NCBI RefSeq assembly: GCF_007991655.1
Contig: NZ_BJYT01000006.1
Coordinates: forward strand, 248,001-312,000
Source: Segetibacter aerophilus
Lineage (GTDB): Bacteria > Bacteroidota > Bacteroidia > Chitinophagales > Chitinophagaceae
Reading direction: 5' to 3'
DNA: 64,000 nt
The translations under genes and the position numbers were made by a program. Of this stretch, positions 51,519-61,926 are shown one piece after another. How positions within the stretch are numbered: the first letter of the stretch is position 1; every line of letters starts with the position of its first letter. The notes below the pieces were generated by a model, which was not told where the DNA came from, ran no database searches, and saw only the letters and a program-made list of their open reading frames with translations.

Positions 51519-52313
51519 TTAAACGTTAGCCGGCTCTTTTTTGTCTTGCTCTTCGTGCATCATTCGCATCTGTTTGGCGTCTTGCAGAAAGTCAGATGCA
51601 AAAATGAATTCATTAAGTTTTTCGTCGTTGCTGCGAATAATCTCTTTGTTTGAACCTTCCCATTGTTTACGGCCCTGGTACATATAAAAGATGTGATCAC
51701 CAATCTCCATTACGCTATTCATGTCATGCGTAACTACGACAGTGGTAATCTTATATTCAAGAGTGATGTCGCGAATAAGGCGATCGATAACAAGTGAAGT
51801 TTGTGGATCTAAACCAGAGTTAGGCTCGTCGCAAAAAAGGTACTTAGGGTTGAGTACGATTGCTCTGGCAATACCCACTCTTTTTTTCATACCTCCACTA
51901 ATTTCTGAGGGAAGTTTTTTATTGGCGCCTTCCATGTTTACCCTTGCAAGAACTTCATTTACCTTTTTCAATTTCTCACCTGAGGTAAGTGTTGTAAACA
52001 TATCTAGCGGAAACCTGATATTCTTTTCAACAGTCATACTATCGAACAGGGCTGAACCTTGAAAGAGCATTCCTATCTGCTGGCGTAATTCCTTTTTTTC
52101 GTCTTTAGATGCATCAATCATACTCATTCCGTCATACACGACCTTTCCCTCGTCCGGGGTAAAGAGGCCTATAATGCATTTAAGTAAGACGGTCTTGCCA
52201 CTACCGCTCGAGCCTATAATAAGATTTGATTTCCCTGTTTCCATCACCAGGTTCACATCATTAAGAATAGTTTTGTCGCCAAAGCTTTTCTTTAAATTCT
52301 TGACTTCAATCAT
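51519..52313 (-). CDS. ABC transporter ATP-binding protein, MlaF-like
   Basis: A 264-residue ATPase: Walker A GSSGSGKT (residues about 34-41), signature EISGGMKKR, Walker B YLFCDEPNSGLDP and switch His in VVTHDMNSV. The ISGGMKKRVGIARAI form is typical of MlaF/Ttg2A-type ATPases that power phospholipid trafficking with an MlaE permease, which is encoded 9 bases upstream. No MlaD (MCE) gene is in the window. Confidence 0.92.
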   Translation of the reverse strand: MIEVKNLKKSFGDKTILNDVNLVMETGKSNLIIGSSGSGKTVLLKCIIGLFTPDEGKVVYDGMSMIDASKDEKKELRQQIGMLFQGSALFDSMTVEKNIRFPLDMFTTLTSGEKLKKVNEVLARVNMEGANKKLPSEISGGMKKRVGIARAIVLNPKYLFCDEPNSGLDPQTSLVIDRLIRDITLEYKITTVVVTHDMNSVMEIGDHIFYMYQGRKQWEGSNKEIIRSNDEKLNEFIFASDFLQDAKQMRMMHEEQDKKEPANV

Positions 52314-52322
52314 AATATAAAT

Positions 52323-53060
52323 TTATAACAACAGAGCTGCAAGAGCGTAATCCGCAACAAGGATTAAGATACAACTTACTACTACTGATGTTGTACTTGA
52401 CCGTCCAATTTCCAAGGAACCCCCGGTAACAAAGTAGCCAAAATAAGCAGGAATGCTGCTTACGATAAATGCAAAGGTGTATGCTTTACTAAGTGCGAAC
52501 CATACGTTTTTAGGAAGAAAATTAGAGCGAAGCCCTATGTCAAAAATATCTGAAGCTACAATGCTAGACATGTTTGCTGCAGTACGTCCACCCCAAATTC
52601 CTAGAAAAGCAGATAACGTAATTAAACAAGGAATCATTAAAAGTGCGGCAAGAATTTTTGGAAGGACAAGGTAAGTTTTGGTGTTAATGCCCATGATTTC
52701 CAAGGCATCGATTTGTTCGCTGATCCTCATATTACCAAGTTCGCTGGCTATCTTACTTCCAACAACACCTGCCAATACGATACTGACCACCGTTGGCGAA
52801 AGTTCGAGGATCATACTATCTCTTACTATCTGCCCGATTGTGCTTGCCGGCACTAATGGACTCACCAACTGGTAAGCAGTTTGAACAGTAGTTACTGCAC
52901 CTAAAAACAGGGAGATAATAACGACGATGGGTAAAGAGCCTATTCCAATTTCAACACATTGGTGCATAAATTCTTTCCAATACATCTTAGGGTTTTCGGG
53001 TCGGCTAAACATGCCCTTAAGCATCAGCAGGTATTGCCCGAATTTTGTAAAAAACTTCAT
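52323..53060 (-). CDS. MlaE family ABC transporter permease
   Basis: A 245-residue membrane protein: MYWKEFMHQCVEIGIGSLPI, VIISLFLGAVTTVQTAYQLV, ELSPTVVSIVLAGVVGSKIA and ELGNMRISEQIDALEIMGIN are the conserved MlaE/YrbE segments, with five or six membrane helices. It partners with the downstream MlaF-like ATPase in retrograde or anterograde phospholipid transport. It begins 18 bases after malic enzyme ends, so all three may share a transcript. Confidence 0.93.
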   Translation of the reverse strand: MKFFTKFGQYLLMLKGMFSRPENPKMYWKEFMHQCVEIGIGSLPIVVIISLFLGAVTTVQTAYQLVSPLVPASTIGQIVRDSMILELSPTVVSIVLAGVVGSKIASELGNMRISEQIDALEIMGINTKTYLVLPKILAALLMIPCLITLSAFLGIWGGRTAANMSSIVASDIFDIGLRSNFLPKNVWFALSKAYTFAFIVSSIPAYFGYFVTGGSLEIGRSSTTSVVVSCILILVADYALAALLL

Positions 53061-53078
53061 GTAATAGCCTGAACTGTT

Positions 53079-55421
53079 TTATTTATTGATAGGTGAATTC
53101 CTTCGTCTCTTCCACCAGGAACTTTTACTTACGGCGTCCCCGGTATTACTTTTAGACTTCATTTGAGCATCGATTACAGCTACAAGAGTCATGTTTATGA
53201 TATTCCTTACACTGCTTCCCAACTGAAGAACATGGACAGGTTTCTTTAAACCTAATAAAATCGGGCCAATAGCATCAGCGCCGCCTACCTCTTTAAGCAA
53301 GTTATAGGCAATATTGCCAGCTGCAAGATTGGGAAAGATCAGGGTGTTTACGTCATGTTCGGCTAATTCACTGAATGGATAATTGTCTCTTACCACTTCT
53401 TTGCTGAACGCAAGACTTGCCTGCATTTCTCCATCAACAATCAACTTCGGATTGCGATGTTTTACAATTGCAGTGGCTTGGGCAACTATTTGTGCCTCCG
53501 GCGAATTGCTGCTGCCAAAATTCGAATAGCTCAACATGGCAATTCTTGGTGTAATGTTGAAGTTGCTAACTTCCCGGGCTACCATAATGGTAATGTCGGC
53601 GAGTTCTTCAGCAGTTGGGTTGAAATTTACGGTAGTATCTGCCAGAAACAAAGGACCCTTCTTTGTAATCATGATATACATACCGGCAATTTTCTTTACC
53701 GATTCTTCTTTACCTATAATTTGTAGCGCTGGACGAATAGCATCAGGATAATTTTTCAAGAGACCAGATATCATTGCATCCGCATCGCCGGTTTCGACCA
53801 TCATACTACCATAGTAGTTACGGTCTCTCATCATCTTTTTGCTCTCGTAGAAATTAACGCCTTTTCGCTTTCTCTTATCGAAAAACAAAGCAGCGTATGC
53901 GTTTCTTTTTTCTTCCGTCTCATCACTAAGTGGATCGATGATAGGAAGTTCTGTAAGATCAATACTATTTTCAGCAGCTATCGCCTGGATCTTTTTAGTA
54001 TTTCCCAGTAGTATAGGGTAAGCTATTCCTTCGTCAAAAACAATTTGAGCAGCTTTTAAAATTTTGAGATTATCAGCATCAGCAAATACGACCCTCTTCG
54101 GATTGCTGCGCGCTTTGGCGCTGATTACCCTTAATAGTTGATTATCTAAACCAAGGCGCTTGTTTAATTCAACCTTATACAAATTCCAATCTGAAATGGG
54201 ATGTTGTGCGACGCCACTTTCCATGGCCGCTCTTGCCACCGCTGGCGCAACTACACTTAACAATCGTGGGTCAAGTGGTTTAGGAATAATGTACTCTGGA
54301 CCAAAAACAATGTTTTTTTCATTATAGGCTAAATTCACAATCTCCGGTACGGCTGTCTTAGCCATTTCTGCAAGGGCCTTTACCGCCGCGAGTTTCATGG
54401 CTTCGTTTATCTGGGTTGCTCTCACATCAAGAGCGCCGCGGAAAATATAAGGAAAGCCAAGTACGTTATTGACCTGGTTGGGATAGTCAGATCTACCCGT
54501 AGCCATTATTACGTCTTTTCTCGCTTCAACTGCGAGTTCGTATGGAATCTCAGGATCAGGATTAGCCATGGCAAACACAATCGGATTTTTCGCCATACTT
54601 TTTACCATATCGGTAGTAACAACGTTGCCTACGCTCAAACCTAAAAACACGTCGGCGTCTTTCATTGCTTTTTCGAGCGTCCAGTCTGTACGATTTACCG
54701 CGAACTTTCGTTTTTCATCATCGAGATCAGTTCTGCCTTTATGAAGCACACCATCCTTGTCAAACAAAATAAAGTTTTCGTATCGGGCCCCCAGCGAAAT
54801 ATATAACCTCACACAGGCCATCGCCGCCGCACCTGCACCGTTTACAACAAATTCTACTTTTTCTATCTTTTTCCTTTGAAGCTCTAGCGCGTTTAATAGA
54901 GCTGCACTACTAATGATGGCGGTACCATGCTGGTCGTCATGCATTACCGGGATTTTCAATCTTTCGCGCAGCTTTGTCTCTATTTCAAAACACTCCGGTG
55001 CTTTTATGTCTTCGAGATTTATGCCTCCAAAAGTTGGTTCAAGGGCAGCGACAATGTCAACAAATTTTTGAGGGTCCTTTTCATTTACCTCAATATCAAA
55101 TACATCAATGTCAGCAAAAATTTTAAATAAAACTCCCTTTCCTTCCATTACGGGTTTGCTTGCTTCTGGACCAATATCACCTAAACCGAGCACGGCTGTA
55201 CCATTACTTATTACTGCAACCAGGTTTCCTTTTGCTGTGTATTTGTATGCATTTTCTTTATTTGCTGCAATTTCTTTGCAAGGTTCGGCCACTCCAGGAC
55301 TATATGCCAAAGACAAATCGCGTTGGGTCTTCGCTTCTTTTGTAGGGATTACCTCTATTTTTCCCGGCCTGCCTTTCGAATGATATTCCAGGGCTTGCTC
55401 TCGTCGTAGTTCTTTAGACAT
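53079..55421 (-). CDS. maeB: NADP-dependent malic enzyme with phosphotransacetylase-like C-terminal domain
   Basis: 780 residues from the ATG at 55421 ([20 protein letters not shown]). The N-terminal malic enzyme domain (about 1-430) has [38 protein letters not shown] and [12 protein letters not shown]-like [14 protein letters not shown]; the C-terminal PTA-like domain (about 440-775) is regulatory in MaeB-type enzymes. It converts malate to pyruvate with NADPH production. An extension to 55439 adds six residues and is not preferred. Confidence 0.95.
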   Translation of the reverse strand: MSKELRREQALEYHSKGRPGKIEVIPTKEAKTQRDLSLAYSPGVAEPCKEIAANKENAYKYTAKGNLVAVISNGTAVLGLGDIGPEASKPVMEGKGVLFKIFADIDVFDIEVNEKDPQKFVDIVAALEPTFGGINLEDIKAPECFEIETKLRERLKIPVMHDDQHGTAIISSAALLNALELQRKKIEKVEFVVNGAGAAAMACVRLYISLGARYENFILFDKDGVLHKGRTDLDDEKRKFAVNRTDWTLEKAMKDADVFLGLSVGNVVTTDMVKSMAKNPIVFAMANPDPEIPYELAVEARKDVIMATGRSDYPNQVNNVLGFPYIFRGALDVRATQINEAMKLAAVKALAEMAKTAVPEIVNLAYNEKNIVFGPEYIIPKPLDPRLLSVVAPAVARAAMESGVAQHPISDWNLYKVELNKRLGLDNQLLRVISAKARSNPKRVVFADADNLKILKAAQIVFDEGIAYPILLGNTKKIQAIAAENSIDLTELPIIDPLSDETEEKRNAYAALFFDKRKRKGVNFYESKKMMRDRNYYGSMMVETGDADAMISGLLKNYPDAIRPALQIIGKEESVKKIAGMYIMITKKGPLFLADTTVNFNPTAEELADITIMVAREVSNFNITPRIAMLSYSNFGSSNSPEAQIVAQATAIVKHRNPKLIVDGEMQASLAFSKEVVRDNYPFSELAEHDVNTLIFPNLAAGNIAYNLLKEVGGADAIGPILLGLKKPVHVLQLGSSVRNIINMTLVAVIDAQMKSKSNTGDAVSKSSWWKRRRNSPINK

Positions 55422-55524
55422 AGGTATATAAATATGCAAATTACAACAATTGGTTGCATCGATAGAATTACCGGAGATTTAAGTTAGGAAGGTAAAATAA
55501 GCAGGTAGAAGGGATATTAAAAAT

Positions 55525-55559
55525 AGTAAAGGGGTGAAGAAAGACTTCACCCCTTTACT
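55525..55559 (-). terminator. Strong terminator after the ferredoxin gene
   Basis: A 15-bp perfect stem (55525-55539 with 55545-55559) and a 5-base loop. On the minus strand it is followed by TATTTTTAATATC, giving a T-rich tail. It isolates ferredoxin from the malic enzyme gene. Confidence 0.9.
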
Positions 55560-55600
55560 GAATTGCGGTTTTTGAAACCGTTTATATAACAAGGTAGTAG

Positions 55601-55945
55601 CTAGTGCATCCGTTCTTTTTTTGCCATCAGTTCTTCAACTGTTTCTACATACATTTCGTCTGGTACGCAACAATCTACGGGGCAAACAGCAGCACATTGA
55701 GGTTCTTCATGAAAACCCTGGCATTCTGTACACTTATTAGGAGTAATGTAGTAAGTATCTACTGCAACTGGCGCCAATCTTTGATCGGCAGATACCACCG
55801 TTCCGTCTAATAAAGTGAATGTACCTTTCACCGCAGTTCCATCACTCATCGACCATTCTACACCGCCTTCATAGATAGCGTTGTTCGGGCATTCAGGCTC
55901 ACATGCGCCGCAGTTGATACATTCATCAGTTATTTTTATTGCCAT
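55601..55945 (-). CDS. 2[4Fe-4S] ferredoxin
   Basis: A 114-residue ferredoxin: first cluster motif [12 protein letters not shown] (Cys9, 12, 15, 19), then an insertion of about 40 residues ([20 protein letters not shown]), then the second motif [22 protein letters not shown]. The long insertion between the motifs is the Bacteroidota form. It carries electrons in the cytoplasm. It is divergent from acyl-CoA reductase, a pairing I consider common in the phylum, though a shared reaction is not proven. Confidence 0.94.
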   Translation of the reverse strand: MAIKITDECINCGACEPECPNNAIYEGGVEWSMSDGTAVKGTFTLLDGTVVSADQRLAPVAVDTYYITPNKCTECQGFHEEPQCAAVCPVDCCVPDEMYVETVEELMAKKERMH

Positions 55946-55977
55946 TTTGTTTTCAGTTTAAATAGTGTTATTCAATG

Positions 55978-55985
55978 TACTTTTG
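55978..55985 (+). promoter_or_regulatory. -7 element of the acyl-CoA reductase gene
   Basis: TACTTTTG, a TAnnTTTG match, 24 bases upstream of the ATG at 56010. No well-spaced TTTG lies upstream, so the promoter is incomplete by consensus. Confidence 0.45.
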
Positions 55986-56009
55986 CTCAGCAAAAATAAG
56001 GTTTGAGAG

Positions 56010-57005
56010 ATGACTTTACAACATCGAATTGATCTATTAGTAAGACTGGGAGAATATTTGCAAAGAAGCGGCCACGAATGGCAGCACATTAAGGAACAGG
56101 CCAACAGAAAAAACCCCTGGTTCGCGCCCGAGTTTATTGAAATGGCGACTAATAACATTGTCAACTCCTTTTTGCAAAAAGATAAACTTGAAAGGTGGGT
56201 GAAAGAATACAACGTTCCTGCTGAAAACAATGCACCTCTAGTGGTGGGGATAGTGATGGCTGGCAATATTCCGTTAGTAGGTTTTCATGACCTGCTTTGC
56301 ATTTTTATTACAGGACATATTTCTAAAATAAAGCTATCCTCAAAAGATGAAGTGCTTTTACAACACATTGTGTCATCGTTGAAGGAGTGGGAATCCGAAA
56401 CAGCAGATTTAATCAGTATAGCTGATAATCTAAAAGGATGTGATGCATACATTGCTACAGGAAGCAATAACTCGGGAAGGTACTTTGACTACTATTTTGG
56501 AAAGTATCCTCATATTATTCGTCGCAACCGTACCAGTGTAGCTGTATTAGATGGAACAGAAACCAGTGAGGAACTTGAAAAGTTAGCTGACGATATTCAA
56601 ACCTTTTTTGGGCTAGGTTGTCGTAATGTGACGAAGTTGTTTGTGCCATTAGGATATGACTTTTCGGCTCTTTTAAAAGCTCTTAACAAGTACGAGCATT
56701 ACGAGAATTTTCATAAATACAAGCACAATTACGATTACCAGCTTGCGTTACTGATGATGGGAAATAAGTTCTACATGACTAACGGAACTATTTTACTTTC
56801 TAAAAATGAGTCACTTTTTACTGCCGTTAGCCAGGTGAATTACGAGTTTTACAACGATAAGAAAGAACTTGCATCACTGAAAGAAAATAAAGATGTACAG
56901 TGTATTGTTGGACATAATTCGATACCTTTTGGACAGGCACAACAACCTTCTTTGTTTGATTATCCTGACGGAGTTGATACAATGAAATTTGCTGTGTCTT
57001 TGTAG
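56010..57005 (+). CDS. Acyl-CoA reductase (LuxC-like)
   Basis: A 331-residue protein resembling LuxC-type acyl-CoA reductases, which make fatty aldehydes from acyl-CoA with NADPH. Visible blocks: LVVGIVMAGNIPLVGFHDLL (about 76-95), AYIATGSNNSGRYFDYYFGK, RRNRTSVAVLDGTETSEELE and FFGLGCRNVTKLFVPLGYDF, where Cys is the likely acyl acceptor. It is shorter than LuxC (about 480 residues) but typical for the Bacteroidota version. It is divergent from ferredoxin. Confidence 0.88.
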   Translation: MTLQHRIDLLVRLGEYLQRSGHEWQHIKEQANRKNPWFAPEFIEMATNNIVNSFLQKDKLERWVKEYNVPAENNAPLVVGIVMAGNIPLVGFHDLLCIFITGHISKIKLSSKDEVLLQHIVSSLKEWESETADLISIADNLKGCDAYIATGSNNSGRYFDYYFGKYPHIIRRNRTSVAVLDGTETSEELEKLADDIQTFFGLGCRNVTKLFVPLGYDFSALLKALNKYEHYENFHKYKHNYDYQLALLMMGNKFYMTNGTILLSKNESLFTAVSQVNYEFYNDKKELASLKENKDVQCIVGHNSIPFGQAQQPSLFDYPDGVDTMKFAVSL

Positions 57006-57237
57006 TTTTACGGAAGTAGCAGCTTTAGCAAAAGAATGGGTTTGTATGAGTAAGGTGTAAATGTCTTTCCGTCACAGCAGTTGAAGAATGACATTATGAT
57101 TCTGACTTTTTTGCTGATCTACGACAACCTTCGTCAATTTTATGTTAAATGGTTCTTTTGATTTTCAATGATTTAAACACTTTTATTAGTTTGCTGTTCA
57201 TAGGCATATTATTTGACAACCTTAATTAAAAAGATAG

Positions 57238-58752
57238 ATGATGAAACTTAAGAACATTCTCTTGGTAATTCTCATCAGTGCCGCCACCTCCTTTTTGAGT
57301 GTGTGGGGCTACAACCGATGGGAGGCGAAGCAGACAGCAGGAGTGCAGGAACCCGGAAAATTGCCAATTAACTACGCAGGCTTTTTTGACGGCGAGAGAG
57401 CAGCAGGAGCTGTTGATTTTACCGCGGCCTCTACCTCTGCAACACCTGCAGTGGTTCATATAAAAACAAAAACAAAAGCGCGGCAAGTGACTAACAACCT
57501 ACCTCGTAGTCGTAGCCGTAATCCTTTTTCGGATCTTTTTGGTGATGACTTTGGCGATTTGTTTGGAGGTCCTCAATCGCAGACTATCCCTGAACAACGT
57601 GCAAGTGGAAGCGGAGTCTTAATCAGTAACGATGGTTTTATTGTAACTAACAATCACGTCATTGATGGTGCTGATGACATTAATATCACGCTCAACAATA
57701 AACGGTCGTACAAGGCGACTTTAATTGGTGCTGACCCAAGTAGCGATATTGCTGTTCTTAAAATTGAAGGCAAAAACTTTCCATACCTTGTTTACGGAAA
57801 TAGCGACGATGTGAAGCTCGGTCAATGGGTTTTAGCTGTAGGTTATCCGCTTACTTTAGATGTTACCGTAACAGCAGGAATTATTAGTGCGAAAGCCAGG
57901 TCAATAGGCATTAACCGCAGGCAAAGTGAAAGTCCAATTGAGAGTTTTCTTCAAACAGACGCAGCGGTTAACCCAGGAAATAGCGGAGGCGCTTTAATTA
58001 ATACAGATGGCCAACTAATCGGTATTAATTCGGCCATTGCATCTCCAACAGGTAGTTATGCGGGTTACTCTTACGCAGTACCAGTTAACATTGTGAAGAA
58101 AGTAGTGAACGATTTAATGAAGTTCGGAACAGTTCAAAGAGCATATTTAGGTATTCAATACTCAATGGGCGAGCCTACTGAGGATGAGAAAAAAGAATAT
58201 GGATTAAGAGATGGTGAAGGGGTTGTAGTAACAGATGTTCCCGTAGGCGGAGCCGCAAGTGTTGCCGGCATCAAAAAAGGAGATATTGTTACGAAAATAA
58301 ACGAGGTGAAAGTTACTACCGGACCTGAAATGGTTGAACAAGTGACGCGTTATAAGCCAGGTGATAAAATCACTGTTACTTACCTTAGAGATGGCAAAGA
58401 AAATACTGCTACCCTTACACTTAAGAATCGTTCAGGTAATACAAACGTTGTAAAAAATGCTACTATTCTTGAAAAACTGGGTGGTACATTAGAAAACCTT
58501 GACAAGAAAACGGCAGCAACATACGATGTTCCCGGTGGAGTTGTAGTGAGAAAAATTGGAAGTGGCGCCTTAAGCAAAACCAAAATGCAGGACGGTTTTG
58601 TAATCACAAGTGTAAATGGAATTGTGATTAAAAACACAGACGATTTGCGTGCTGCTTTAGAAAGAAACAAAGGTAATAACGTGAAATTGGAAGGAATGTA
58701 TCCAGGCTATGAAGGCAGCTACGGATATCCATTAAATTTAGAGGGAGAATAA
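57238..58752 (+). CDS. Do-family (HtrA/DegQ-like) periplasmic serine protease
   Basis: A 504-residue protease with an N-terminal signal or anchor (about 4-25), a trypsin-like domain with the triad His140 (VTNNHVIDG), Asp170 (PSSDIAVLK) and Ser249 (NPGNSGGALIN), then two PDZ domains (about 300-390 and 410-500). It degrades or refolds misfolded envelope proteins. Two adjacent ATG codons (57238 and 57241) make the first residue ambiguous. A terminator follows at 58780-58811. Several close paralogs share this layout, so no symbol is given. Confidence 0.95.
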   Translation: MMKLKNILLVILISAATSFLSVWGYNRWEAKQTAGVQEPGKLPINYAGFFDGERAAGAVDFTAASTSATPAVVHIKTKTKARQVTNNLPRSRSRNPFSDLFGDDFGDLFGGPQSQTIPEQRASGSGVLISNDGFIVTNNHVIDGADDINITLNNKRSYKATLIGADPSSDIAVLKIEGKNFPYLVYGNSDDVKLGQWVLAVGYPLTLDVTVTAGIISAKARSIGINRRQSESPIESFLQTDAAVNPGNSGGALINTDGQLIGINSAIASPTGSYAGYSYAVPVNIVKKVVNDLMKFGTVQRAYLGIQYSMGEPTEDEKKEYGLRDGEGVVVTDVPVGGAASVAGIKKGDIVTKINEVKVTTGPEMVEQVTRYKPGDKITVTYLRDGKENTATLTLKNRSGNTNVVKNATILEKLGGTLENLDKKTAATYDVPGGVVVRKIGSGALSKTKMQDGFVITSVNGIVIKNTDDLRAALERNKGNNVKLEGMYPGYEGSYGYPLNLEGE

Positions 58753-58779
58753 CTCAGCTGATATAAAATCGAATAAGTG

Positions 58780-58811
58780 AAAGGCCGTCTTGAAAGGACG
58801 GCCTTTTTTTA
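58780..58811 (+). terminator. Rho-independent terminator after the Do protease
   Basis: A 10-bp stem AAAGGCCGTC/GACGGCCTTT (58780-58789 with 58797-58806) followed by a T-run. Confidence 0.92.
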
Positions 58812-58870
58812 TGACTTTATTCTTTGTTTAATTTCGAAAAGCCTGGTCAAAACGTTCAAACCGTGACCAT

Positions 58871-60400
58871 TTACAAAACGGCACTTATCTCATGGCCCTT
58901 ACCTTTTGAGATTATAAACAGCCCGATAAAGGTTAGCAACCCATTTAAGATTAAAAGTTCGACGCCTATTTGATAACCTCCAAACCATGTAGCGGAATGT
59001 TCGCTGACATAATAACAAATAGCAGGAGCTACCAGGCAAATAATAGGTACAACGATTCCATCGGCTATTTTTCTTTTTGTCAAAATTCCAAAAGCAAATA
59101 GTCCCAGCAACGGTCCGTAAGTATATCCTGCAAGTTTTAAAATGATGTCAATAATAGACTTGTTATCAATCCACTTAAACAATAGTACGCACAAGAAGAA
59201 AATCAGGGCAAAAATCATGTGCGTCGTTATCCTGATATTCTTCTTTTTATTTTCTGTCCAGGCTTCGTTTCTTTTTAAGCCAATTATGTCAATACAGAAA
59301 GAGGATGTTAATGCTGTTAAAGCGCCGTCGGCACTTGGAAAGAGTGCAGAAATTAAGCCTATTATAAAAATGATCCCAATGACGGGTGGCAGGTAGTTGA
59401 ATGCAATCTGCGGAAAAATATTGTCGCCTATAATGTTTTTCCCATCTAATAAAAATTGTGTTTGTTGTTTACCATTTACCAATACCTGCTCAAATGCTCC
59501 ACCCTTATTAATAGCAAACAGGTACAAAAGTCCACCTAACACCAGGAAGATAAACACAACTACCCCTTGTAAAAGGCTCAATGTAATCATGTTTTTCTGA
59601 GAATCTCCAAGGGTACGTACGCTGATATTTTTCTGCATCATCTCCTGGTCAAGACCGGTCATAGCAATGGTGATAAACGCCCCGCCAATAATAGACTTTA
59701 GAAAGTAACCAGCACTTTTATAATCAGTATTTAGGAGGTGTAAATAATTGTGGGATTTTAGTTCGCCCCAGGTACTGGCCATTCCAAGGTTAAGGGAATT
59801 CATTATATAAGCCACACACACCAGCAAACCAATAAGTATAAATGAGGTTTGCAACGTATCGGTAAACACAATCGTTTTCACACCCCCTTTAAAGGTATAG
59901 AGAATGATCATTAGCAAGATAACAAAGGTGGTTAACCAGAACGGAACACCCATGTTATCGAGAATGAAAATCTGGAGTACGTTTATGACAAGGTAAAGTC
60001 TTGCTGTAGCGCCGAAGGTTCGAGAGATAATAAAAAACAAAGCACCTGTTTTGTAAGATGAAACGCCCAGCCGCTGTAATAGGTAACTATAAATAGACGT
60101 GAGGTTCATGCGGTAATACAAGGGCAGCAGTACAAATGCAACAACAAAATATCCGAGGAAATATCCAATAACAACCTGGAAATAGCCAAAGCTTCCAAGC
60201 CCTACTGTACCCGGAACACTTACAAAAGTTACCCCGCTTAAAGAAGTTCCTATCATACCAAACGCTACCAGCATCCAGTTGCTGCTGCGATTGCCAATGA
60301 AGAAAGTGTCGTTGTTACTGTTGCGGCTGGTATACCACGCTACTCCCAACAAAAGGAAAAAGTATCCAAAAACGAATGTAAACAGGAGAGTTGGAGACAT
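58871..60400 (-). CDS. Sodium:solute symporter family transporter
   Basis: A 509-residue polytopic protein with about 13 transmembrane helices. SSS-family segments are present: LGVAWYTSRNSNNDTFFIGN near the start, GMIGTSLSGVTFVSVPGTVG in TM2, and the conserved GLISALFPSADGALTALTSSFCIDI around TM8. It imports an organic solute with sodium. The substrate cannot be read; the divergent LOG-family neighbour gives no clue. Confidence 0.93.
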   Translation of the reverse strand: MSPTLLFTFVFGYFFLLLGVAWYTSRNSNNDTFFIGNRSSNWMLVAFGMIGTSLSGVTFVSVPGTVGLGSFGYFQVVIGYFLGYFVVAFVLLPLYYRMNLTSIYSYLLQRLGVSSYKTGALFFIISRTFGATARLYLVINVLQIFILDNMGVPFWLTTFVILLMIILYTFKGGVKTIVFTDTLQTSFILIGLLVCVAYIMNSLNLGMASTWGELKSHNYLHLLNTDYKSAGYFLKSIIGGAFITIAMTGLDQEMMQKNISVRTLGDSQKNMITLSLLQGVVVFIFLVLGGLLYLFAINKGGAFEQVLVNGKQQTQFLLDGKNIIGDNIFPQIAFNYLPPVIGIIFIIGLISALFPSADGALTALTSSFCIDIIGLKRNEAWTENKKKNIRITTHMIFALIFFLCVLLFKWIDNKSIIDIILKLAGYTYGPLLGLFAFGILTKRKIADGIVVPIICLVAPAICYYVSEHSATWFGGYQIGVELLILNGLLTFIGLFIISKGKGHEISAVL

Positions 60401-60488
60401 AGGCTAGTATGATATTAATGTTACTCTATTAGAGGGTGAAAAGTAGGAAAAAATAATGAGCTAATATTGCCGTGTCAAAAGCAATCAG

Positions 60489-61040
60489 ATGAATCTAACA
60501 TCAATAGCAGTCTTCTGCGGATCTCAAAAAGGATCTGATCCGGTATTTGTGCAACATGCAACAGAGTTAGGCGAATACATGGGCAGAAACAACATTACGT
60601 TGATTTACGGCGGCGGTAAAAAAGGGCTTATGGGAGCTGTAGCAGACGCTGCAATGAAAAGTGGAGGAAAGGTGACCGGCATTATCCCCGAAATCTTAAT
60701 AGGATGGGAGCATCAACATACTGCTATAACGGACTTGCAGGTGGTCGCTGACATGCATGCACGCAAGAAGATTATGTATGACCTCTGCGACGCTGCTATT
60801 ATTTTACCCGGTGGTAACGGTACGCTTGATGAAATGTTTGAGATGCTTACATGGAACACGCTCAAGATCCACAACAAAAAAATAATCCTGCTGAATTCAG
60901 CAGGATTCTATAATCACTTAATCAGTCATATTGCTCACATGCAGGCGTGCGACTTTTTATACGAAGACTGGCACGATCGCATCTTAGTAGTGGAAACGGC
61001 CCAACAACTTATTTCCTTCTTGGACGAAGATAAAAGTTAA
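60489..61040 (+). CDS. LOG family protein (TIGR00730-type nucleotide phosphoribohydrolase)
   Basis: A 183-residue Rossmann-like protein. SIAVFCGSQKGSDPVF near the start, LIYGGGKKGLMGAVADAAM and the signature PGGNGTLDEMFEMLTW identify the LONELY GUY family, which cleaves cytokinin riboside or purine 5'-monophosphates to base plus ribose 5-phosphate. The bacterial role is probably nucleotide metabolism. The 3' end overlaps the convergent outer-membrane gene by 32 bases. Confidence 0.93.
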   Translation: MNLTSIAVFCGSQKGSDPVFVQHATELGEYMGRNNITLIYGGGKKGLMGAVADAAMKSGGKVTGIIPEILIGWEHQHTAITDLQVVADMHARKKIMYDLCDAAIILPGGNGTLDEMFEMLTWNTLKIHNKKIILLNSAGFYNHLISHIAHMQACDFLYEDWHDRILVVETAQQLISFLDEDKS

Positions 61041-61602
61041 AACCAGTTCTTAGTATTGGTTGTTTTGAACCTAAGTATCCTATGTAAGGAGACTCTGGGT
61101 TGTTACCGACATCAAACATAATTACCGTATAAAAGCTACTTCTACCTATTTCACGGCTTGTATAGCCAGCACCTAACAGAAGGCTTGGAGCCTGTTGTTT
61201 ATAGATCGTCTCCTGTCCCGAATAAACATCTCTGAGAGTAGTGTTGATCCTGTTATATTCAGGTAAAACCTGGAGAAAAACGCTCCTGATCGGAAACACC
61301 CGTACAAACATTCCCGCTCCGTAATTGAAACTTCTTTGCCGTATTCCTCCGTTGTATTCTGCTGAATAGGAATTGTAATTGAAGTTGGTCGAAATTCCTG
61401 CATCAAGCCACTGGGCAATGCTATAACCTATCTCCGGATTTGCTCCTCCACTAAACCCGCCGCTACTTAATCCCAGTCCTATTGCAGCTCCGATAAAAAT
61501 ATTATCTCTTCTAAATTTGTGGCTTTTTTCCTCTTCTTCCTCCTGCGCAAAAACCGACACGCTTAAAGAAACTAAACCTAACACAACTAATACTCGCTTC
61601 AT
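61009..61602 (-). CDS. Hypothetical outer-membrane beta-barrel protein
   Basis: A 197-residue protein with a signal peptide (1-19, ending VFAQ), an acidic run of Glu, then amphipathic strands rich in Gly, Tyr and Asn (NIFIGAAIGLGLSSGGFSGG, YNYGAGMFVRVFPIRSVFLQ) ending with aromatic strand residues before a basic tail. This fits a small outer-membrane barrel of unknown function. It is transcribed toward and overlaps the LOG gene. Confidence 0.8.
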   Translation of the reverse strand: MKRVLVVLGLVSLSVSVFAQEEEEEKSHKFRRDNIFIGAAIGLGLSSGGFSGGANPEIGYSIAQWLDAGISTNFNYNSYSAEYNGGIRQRSFNYGAGMFVRVFPIRSVFLQVLPEYNRINTTLRDVYSGQETIYKQQAPSLLLGAGYTSREIGRSSFYTVIMFDVGNNPESPYIGYLGSKQPILRTGFNFYLRPRRK

Positions 61603-61926
61603 TCTTTTTACTTTAGTTTAAATCAAAAATACTGCCTTTCCTAAAAACGTTGAAACCAACATTTGTCCTTTGTTATACCCCGGTTGTGTCACTCACTTGT
61701 ACTGCTTGTTTTATTGCATCTTTTATAAGTGCGGATATTTAAAACTACAAGATTGCTTCCTACGTTAGAAGGTTGGGTAGCTTAAAAACAAAGTAAAGAA
61801 ACATGATAAAGAAATCCTCAATTGTTAAAATTTGGTAACAAAATTGTGAGTTGTTAAAGAAATACGAAGTAGATCGTATATTTGATACGAAACTATTCGT
61901 AATAAAGAAATTAAAACCAACATGTC
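61603..61926. other. 324-bp divergent region with a repeat and a candidate promoter
   Basis: Contains interspersed repeat copy 5 (61683-61702) and TATATTTG at 61877-61884, a TAnnTTTG match 42 bases upstream of the coiled-coil gene. The nearest TTG (61851) is 23 bases upstream, longer than consensus. Confidence 0.5.
61683..61702 (-). repeat. Interspersed 20-bp repeat, copy 5
   Basis: The minus-strand copy of GTACAAGTGAGTGACACAAC, intergenic, upstream of the outer-membrane protein gene. Confidence 0.9.
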